Notes under the pieces: model-generated
What the model saw: only the letters and a program-made list of their open reading frames with translations
Told to the model about the DNA's origin: nothing
Databases searched by the model: none
In this document: positions 12,420 through 16,030 of the stretch, piece after piece
Layout: each line of letters opens with the position of its first letter
How positions within the stretch are numbered: the first letter of the stretch is position 1
Position numbers and translations under genes: made by a program
From: an uncultured Oscillospiraceae bacterium
GTDB taxonomy: Bacteria > Bacillota > Clostridia > Oscillospirales > JAAYXM01
Direction of reading: 5' to 3'
DNA: 16,030 bases
Assembly: GCA_934446465.1 (NCBI GenBank)
Contig: CAKSEF010000041.1
Span: 1-16,030, forward strand

Positions 12420-13361
12420 ATGAAAAGATTTATTGCAATTTTAACCGCTTTCGTCATGATTGTTTCCTTAACCGGCGTTGCGTCTGCGGGGAACCAGGAA
12501 ATAAAGGTATATCTCGAAGGATATAAAATCAATTTCGACGTTCAGCCCCAAACCATCAACGGTCGGACAATGGTTCCCATAAGGGCGATATTTGAGGCAA
12601 TGGGAGCAACCGTAAATTGGGACGCATCGACCAAAACCGCAGTTTGCACGAAGGATAACACCACCGTAAAAATGACGTTAAACAGCACGGTCGGATATAT
12701 CAACGGCACAGCTTTTAAAATGGACGTTACTCCCGTAATAATGAACGGCAGAACGCTCGCTCCCGCAAGATACGTCGCCGAGGCATTCGGGTATTACGTC
12801 AACTGGGATAATATGACAAGGTCTGTTTTAATAAGCAAAGAACAAAACTTCAGCATTTCTCAGATAAAAGACGGAACACGAAATCATCCGTTTAAGCTCG
12901 GGGATAAGGTTACCGTAAATGTTTTTAACCTCGGAGCAACAGAACCGAAAACAACCTTCGATATTACCCCGAGAGGCATTTTGAGTCCCGCAGAAATGGA
13001 AAAATTGCTTAATACTTCGGAATATTATACTTATGACAAGGACACATGGTATTTGAAATGCGACGTATCACTCAAATATAATGAAGACGATGCCGCTTAC
13101 AGCTTCGTGGATTTTATTCTTCTGGATTTTAAGTTTGTTACAAGCAGCGGTTCTGTTCAAGACGCCTCTTTGTCAGTGTATAAAAATCCCAGCGAGTATG
13201 AGCATCTTGAACTTTATGCAGGCGGTTCATCCGAATGCTACATTCCGATAGAAACGGATGAATTGGCAGGCAAAGGAACGGTAGATTACCTCACGATTAC
13301 CACATTCGCCGGAAACGGTGATTATTCAAAACAGAAAACAGTTTGGTTCTATTTAAGATAA
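12420..13361 (+). CDS. Secreted stalk-domain protein (copper amine oxidase N-terminal-like)
   Basis: 313 residues. Seen: a signal peptide (1-23, likely cut after ASA), then a copper-amine-oxidase-N-type stalk domain (about 27-141). It carries the paired motifs NGRTMVPIRAIFEAMGATVN and NGRTLAPARYVAEAFGYYVN, each followed by W and a short strand. The name comes from an amine oxidase appendage and implies no enzyme activity; in Firmicutes this domain is a common cell-surface module. The C-terminal part (about 145-313) is an unrecognised beta-rich domain beginning TRNHPFKLGDKVTVNVFNLG, with some likeness to DUF4352-type extracellular domains (weak, by eye). No SLH, LPXTG or lipobox was found, so it is secreted or held by the stalk. 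GAAGGGA lies about ten bases before the ATG. No good promoter is evident after the upstream terminator. Confidence 0.85.
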   Translation: MKRFIAILTAFVMIVSLTGVASAGNQEIKVYLEGYKINFDVQPQTINGRTMVPIRAIFEAMGATVNWDASTKTAVCTKDNTTVKMTLNSTVGYINGTAFKMDVTPVIMNGRTLAPARYVAEAFGYYVNWDNMTRSVLISKEQNFSISQIKDGTRNHPFKLGDKVTVNVFNLGATEPKTTFDITPRGILSPAEMEKLLNTSEYYTYDKDTWYLKCDVSLKYNEDDAAYSFVDFILLDFKFVTSSGSVQDASLSVYKNPSEYEHLELYAGGSSECYIPIETDELAGKGTVDYLTITTFAGNGDYSKQKTVWFYLR

Positions 13362-13385
13362 ATCTGTTTGCAACGGCAAGCACAA

Positions 13386-13413
13386 ACTCCCCCGAACGAA
13401 AGTTTGGGGGAGT
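13386..13413 (+). terminator. Hairpin after the stalk-domain gene, lacking a T-run
   Basis: ACTCCCCCGAAC (13386-13397), loop GAAA, GTTTGGGGGAGT (13402-13413): a 12-bp stem with one G-T pair and a C(GAAA)G loop. No T-run follows, so it may stabilise the mRNA end rather than terminate. Its core is the reverse complement of the tRNA terminator 60 bases downstream. Confidence 0.55.
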
Positions 13414-13460
13414 AATGTCATTACCGACAAACCGCCCGTCGGTATCATAACTTATTTTTG

Positions 13461-13493
13461 AAAAAATAACCCCCGAACTTTCGTTCGGGGGTT
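13461..13493 (-). terminator. Terminator of the minus-strand tRNA unit
   Basis: On the minus strand AACCCCCGAAC (13493-13483) pairs with GTTCGGGGGTT (13478-13468) around GAAA, followed by ATTTTTT. It starts immediately after the tRNA-fMet CCA end and would end the two-tRNA transcript. Confidence 0.88.
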
Positions 13494-13570
<77 letters not shown>

Positions 13571-13577
13571 ATATATA

Positions 13578-13664
13578 TGGTGCCGCTGACCGGACTTGAA
13601 CCGGTACGATATTTCTATCGAAGGATTTTAAGTCCTTTGTGTCTGCCGATTCCACCACAGCGGC
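13578..13664 (-). tRNA. tRNA-Leu (TAA anticodon)
   Basis: 87 nt with encoded CCA. The acceptor GCCGCTG pairs with the 3' side ending CAGCGGC. The anticodon arm GGACTTAAAATCC has anticodon TAA. A long variable arm (CGATAGAAATATCG) marks a class II tRNA, and the T-arm reads ACCGGTTCAAGTCCGGT. First gene of the tRNA unit. Confidence 0.97.
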
Positions 13665-13704
13665 AGGTGCCATGCGGACATTATGCACTCTCACGTGCTA
13701 TAAT

Positions 13705-13733
13705 AGAATACCATATTTCACCTTATATGTCAA
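13705..13733 (-). promoter_or_regulatory. Promoter of the tRNA-Leu/tRNA-fMet unit
   Basis: On the minus strand TTGACA (13733-13728), a 17-base spacer ending in TGG, and TATTCT (13710-13705): perfect -35, extended -10. A start near 13698 leaves about 33 bases before tRNA-Leu. Confidence 0.88.
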
Positions 13734-13760
13734 CTGTTTTTTAAAACCTCGGACAGGCAA

Positions 13761-14114
13761 TTATTTTTCGTGGGTTTTAAACACAAGCGCAGCGGCAAAT
13801 CCGAAAACGACAGACGCGCATATTCCCGCCGCCGCGGATGTTAATCCCCCTCTGAATACGCCGAGAATCTCACCGTCGCCGACAGCATCCTTTACGCCTT
13901 TCGCAAGGAGATGCCCGAACCCCGTGAGCGGTACGGTAGCCCCCGCTCCGCCGAACTCGGCTATCGGCCCGTAGATTCCCACGGCGGAAAGAATCAATCC
14001 CGCAACCACATATCCCGTGAGTATGCGTGCCGGAGTAAGCTTCGTTCTGTCTATGAGAATCTGTCCTATTCCGCAGAGTATGCCTCCGACAATAAAAGCC
14101 CATAAATAATCCAT
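13761..14114 (-). CDS. spoVAE: Stage V sporulation protein AE (SpoVAE, AEb type)
   Basis: A 117-residue membrane protein of normal size for the SpoVAEb form. Seen: three or four hydrophobic segments, with FIVGGILCGIGQILID near the start, a central GPIAEFGGAGATVPLTGFG and a C-terminal GLTSAAAGICASVVFGFAAA. SpoVA membrane proteins form the channel that moves Ca-dipicolinic acid into the forespore and out during germination (established). The start ATG at 14114 has GGGGGAA upstream and lies two bases after the spoVAD stop, so it is the last gene of the operon. Its central GAGATVPLTGFG resembles GAGTLVPITGFA in the adjacent SpoVAC, in keeping with the known relation of SpoVAC and SpoVAE. Confidence 0.95.
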   Translation of the reverse strand: MDYLWAFIVGGILCGIGQILIDRTKLTPARILTGYVVAGLILSAVGIYGPIAEFGGAGATVPLTGFGHLLAKGVKDAVGDGEILGVFRGGLTSAAAGICASVVFGFAAALVFKTHEK

Positions 14115-14116
14115 TT

Positions 14117-15130
14117 CTATTCCCCCGATACAATTTCAACTGCGTGGCAGACAGAAGGTATCGTCTCCTTCTGCTGAACGGTAAGCGGCGACTGAAGCGA
14201 CCCCGTTCCCGCGAGAAGTACACGCTTCCATGTCCCCTTTTTCATTTCCTTCAATATATAGGAAGAAAAAACCGTTGCGGAACATGCGGCGCCCGATGCA
14301 CCCGCGTGCATATCCTGTCTGTGATTGTCAAACATTTTGCATCCGCAGTCGATATAGTTGTTTTCAATTTTAACTCCGTCTCTTGAGAAGAGTTCAATAA
14401 CTATCTTTCTCCCGACCTCTCCGAGGTCTCCCGTTGCAATCAGGTCATAGCTTGCAGGCGAGGCTCCCGTGTTTTCAAAATGTTTTTTTAGGGTTTCGTA
14501 TGCCGCGGGTGCCATTGCCGCGCCCATGTTGTTTGCATCCTTAATTCCCGAATCAACTACCGCGCCGAATGTCGCACACGGTATCCGCGGGCCGTTTCCC
14601 GATGACGCAACAATGACCGCGCCCGCGCCCGTAACCGTTCTTTGCGCCGACGGCGGGCGCTGCCCTCCGTAAGCGAGCGGATTTCTGTACTGTCGTTCAG
14701 CCGTACAAAAATGCGATGATACGCAGACTGCCGAATACGGCATATATCCGCCGTCCGCAAAGAGCGCGCACATCGCAAGACCCTCCGCAAATGTCGAACA
14801 CGCGCCGTAAAGCCCGAGAAACGGAACGTCGTTGTCGCGGTACGCAAAGCTTGATGCCGTGCATTGGTTTAAGAGGTCTCCCGAAAAAATACACCCGAGC
14901 TTTTCTGTCGTTATATGCGCGTTGTTCATGGCGTGAGACAGCGCCGCCTGCTGGAACTTGCTTTCCGCCTGCTCCCACGTTTTTTCGCCGTATCTTCCGT
15001 CGCTTACGGTCTCGTCAAAAAACGTCGCAAGAGGGCCCTCTGACTCGCGCTTTCCGACAACACTTCCCGCACCTGCTATTATCGGTCTGTTCTTAAAAGA
15101 AACTGTTCCGTTTTTGTTCATATCAATCAC
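14117..15130 (-). CDS. spoVAD: Stage V sporulation protein AD (SpoVAD)
   Basis: A thiolase-fold protein that binds dipicolinic acid at the spore inner membrane. 337 residues from a GTG at 15130 whose GTGA overlaps the spoVAC stop, or 334 from the ATG at 15121, which has GGGTGAT upstream and may be the true start. Seen: NRPIIAGAGSVVGKRESEGP near the start, DLLNQCTASSF, LYGACSTFAEGL at the thiolase nucleophile-loop position, VTGAGAVIVASSG, and MHAGASGAACSATVFSSYIL near the end. This layout, with PIIAGAGSVVGKKE-like and GACSTM-like motifs, is diagnostic of SpoVAD rather than ketoacyl synthases. Lies between spoVAC and spoVAE in the usual order. Confidence 0.96.
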   Translation of the reverse strand: MIDMNKNGTVSFKNRPIIAGAGSVVGKRESEGPLATFFDETVSDGRYGEKTWEQAESKFQQAALSHAMNNAHITTEKLGCIFSGDLLNQCTASSFAYRDNDVPFLGLYGACSTFAEGLAMCALFADGGYMPYSAVCVSSHFCTAERQYRNPLAYGGQRPPSAQRTVTGAGAVIVASSGNGPRIPCATFGAVVDSGIKDANNMGAAMAPAAYETLKKHFENTGASPASYDLIATGDLGEVGRKIVIELFSRDGVKIENNYIDCGCKMFDNHRQDMHAGASGAACSATVFSSYILKEMKKGTWKRVLLAGTGSLQSPLTVQQKETIPSVCHAVEIVSGE

Positions 15131-15564
15131 CCGAAAATCAAAAGTATCAGTCCGTAGACGACTGACGCGGACGTTCCCATGACAAGCACGGGCCCCGCAA
15201 GCTTAAACATATTGGCACACATGCCGAGAACAAATCCCTCACTCTTGAACTCGAGCGCCGCTGACACTATCGAGTTTGCAAAGCCCGTAATCGGAACAAG
15301 CGTTCCCGCACCCGCGTGCTTTGCAAGCTTGTCGTACAGTCCGAAGCCCGTCAAAACCGCAGAAATCCCTATCAGAGTTATGCTTGTGGCGGCAGCCGCG
15401 TCGTCGGTCGGCATTCCGAAATACGAATACATATCGACGAATGCCTGACCTGCCACGCAAATCAGCCCGCCGATAACAAACGCCTTGATAAAATTTTTAA
15501 GATGCGGACTTTTTGGCTCCATTTTTGCCACATACTCCGCATATTCCTTCTTTGACATGTTCAT
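15127..15564 (-). CDS. spoVAC: Stage V sporulation protein AC (SpoVAC)
   Basis: A 145-residue polytopic membrane protein. Seen: the N-terminal KKEYAEYVAKMEPKSP, matching the basic, soluble head of the family, then hydrophobic segments around AFVIGGLICVAGQAFVDMYS, TSITLIGISAVLTGFG, GAGTLVPITGFANSIVSAAL and VMGTSASVVYGLILLIFG. SpoVAC is a mechanosensitive-channel-like part of the dipicolinic acid channel (established). GAGGTGA precedes the ATG at 15564 with good spacing; a second Met two codons later is possible. First gene of spoVAC-AD-AE; no spoVAA/AB, as is usual in Clostridia. I looked for a sigma-G-type promoter in 15565-15660 and found none I could defend. Confidence 0.96.
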   Translation of the reverse strand: MNMSKKEYAEYVAKMEPKSPHLKNFIKAFVIGGLICVAGQAFVDMYSYFGMPTDDAAAATSITLIGISAVLTGFGLYDKLAKHAGAGTLVPITGFANSIVSAALEFKSEGFVLGMCANMFKLAGPVLVMGTSASVVYGLILLIFG

Positions 15565-15625
15565 AAAATCACCTCGCGTATTACATATTTTTTTCCGCAG
15601 CCGTTATTTTTATACGCATATTCGC

Positions 15626-15654
15626 TTTACAAAAAACACTTTTTTTGTTATACT
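15626..15654 (+). promoter_or_regulatory. Promoter of tRNA-Arg
   Basis: TTTACA (15626-15631), a 17-base spacer and TATACT (15649-15654). The predicted start is about seven bases before the mature tRNA end at 15668. Confidence 0.85.
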
Positions 15655-15667
15655 GAATTACGTTCAC

Positions 15668-15744
15668 GCACCCGTAGCGCAGTTGGATAGCGCGTCAGAC
15701 TCCGACTCTGAAGGCCGTGGGTTCGAATCCCGCCGGGTGCACCA
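15668..15744 (+). tRNA. tRNA-Arg (CCG anticodon)
   Basis: 77 nt with encoded CCA. The acceptor GCACCCG pairs with CGGGTGC. The D-arm is GCGCAGTTGGATAGCGC, the anticodon arm TCAGA-CTCCGAC-TCTGA gives anticodon CCG (codon CGG), and the T-arm is GTGGGTTCGAATCCCGC. Single-gene unit divergent from the spoVA operon. Confidence 0.97.
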
Positions 15745-15777
15745 AAATGTGTTGATGAAAGATGCAACGCCGAAAAC

Positions 15778-15800
15778 ACCGCACGAAAGTGCGGTATTTT
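15778..15800 (+). terminator. Terminator of tRNA-Arg
   Basis: ACCGCAC (15778-15784), loop GAAA, GTGCGGT (15789-15795), then ATTTT. The T-run is short but the stem is perfect and placed 33 bases after the tRNA. Confidence 0.8.
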
Positions 15801-15812
15801 CACATATAATGC

Positions 15813-15837
15813 GCAACTTTTAGAATGAAAAAGTTGC
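15813..15837. repeat. Short perfect hairpin in the gene-free right end
   Basis: GCAACTTTT (15813-15821) and AAAAGTTGC (15829-15837) form a 9-bp stem with a 7-base loop. No gene reads into it except by readthrough from tRNA-Arg. Purpose unknown. Confidence 0.45.
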
Positions 15838-15962
15838 AAAAACTTGATTTTTCAAAATTCCGGTTTTGCCCCGCGAGAGGCGACATTTTTAAGATGCGCC
15901 CTGCCGAATTTATGGTCTGGTGTGGTTCGAACACCTGAGCTTCAAAAAACAGAAAAACCAGC

Positions 15963-16008
15963 AGCCGCTGTATCACCCGCCCCTCTTCTGGCGTGTGAGG
16001 CAGCGGCT
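15963..16008. terminator. Long imperfect hairpin, possible terminator
   Basis: 15963-15981 and 15990-16008 form a 19-position stem with two mismatches (outer part AGCCGCTG/CAGCGGCT perfect, inner CGCC/GGCG perfect) and an 8-base loop. TTTTCC follows on the plus strand; the minus strand has GGTTTTTC a few bases beyond the stem. It may end a gene entering from the right edge on the minus strand. Confidence 0.45.
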
Positions 16009-16030
16009 TTTCCTATCAGATGGGAGTCGG

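Noticed and set aside
12203..12532. Minus-strand 109-codon frame over the structured RNA
   Set aside because: It is AT-rich, covers the inverted repeats and terminator, runs into the stalk-domain gene, and shows no domain.
15648..15839. Minus-strand 63-residue frame containing GAPGGIRTHGLQSRSLTRY
   Set aside because: This is the well-known spurious translation antisense to a tRNA; it lies across tRNA-Arg and its promoter.

Overview
The window reads as chromosome of an anaerobic, spore-forming member of the Clostridia, perhaps a gut Oscillospiraceae-like lineage (inference). The support is a complete [FeFe]-hydrogenase maturation set, the clostridial spoVAC-spoVAD-spoVAE order, an AgrC/AgrA-type GHKL/LytTR pair, SLH and stalk-domain surface proteins, and strong AGGAGG-type ribosome binding sites. 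No phage, transposon or CRISPR array was seen.

Layout from left to right. The 5' end of a glutamate dehydrogenase gene runs off the left edge on the minus strand (1-230) behind its own promoter. Next, also on the minus strand, is a hydrogenase-maturation operon in the transcription order TM1266-type regulator, hydE, hydG, hydF (4352 to 373). It has a near-consensus promoter, an FNR-like palindrome on the -35 box and a roughly 110-nt leader that ends in an intrinsic-terminator hairpin, so it may be attenuated. The hydrogenase structural gene is not in the window. Upstream, an XRE repressor gene and a membrane-anchored ImmA/IrrE-type metallopeptidase gene overlap (5718 to 4527).

Divergent from these is a 716-residue secreted SLH-anchored protein (5929-8079). 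Directly after its signal peptide it carries a domain that aligns without gaps to eukaryotic ubiquitin (42 of 71 positions identical by my count). The Leu8/Ile44/Val70 patch, Lys48, Lys63 and the terminal Gly-Gly are all changed or absent. This is the most striking item in the window. A bidirectional terminator separates it from a convergent minus-strand cluster of two paralogous lipoproteins and a small membrane protein with a LemA-like tail (9535 to 8132).

On the plus strand there follow a LytTR response regulator, its GHKL sensor kinase, and the remnant of an alpha/beta hydrolase gene whose start overlaps the kinase stop. An intergenic stretch (12131-12335) then looks like a stand-alone structured RNA: an extended -10 promoter, three long complementary pairings of which one crosses another (pseudoknot order), and a UUCG-loop terminator. 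It lies upstream of a stalk-domain (copper amine oxidase N-terminal-like) secreted protein. The right side holds minus-strand tRNA-fMet and tRNA-Leu(UAA) with promoter and terminator, the spoVA genes for dipicolinic acid transport, and a plus-strand tRNA-Arg(CCG) unit. The last 230 bases show only hairpins.
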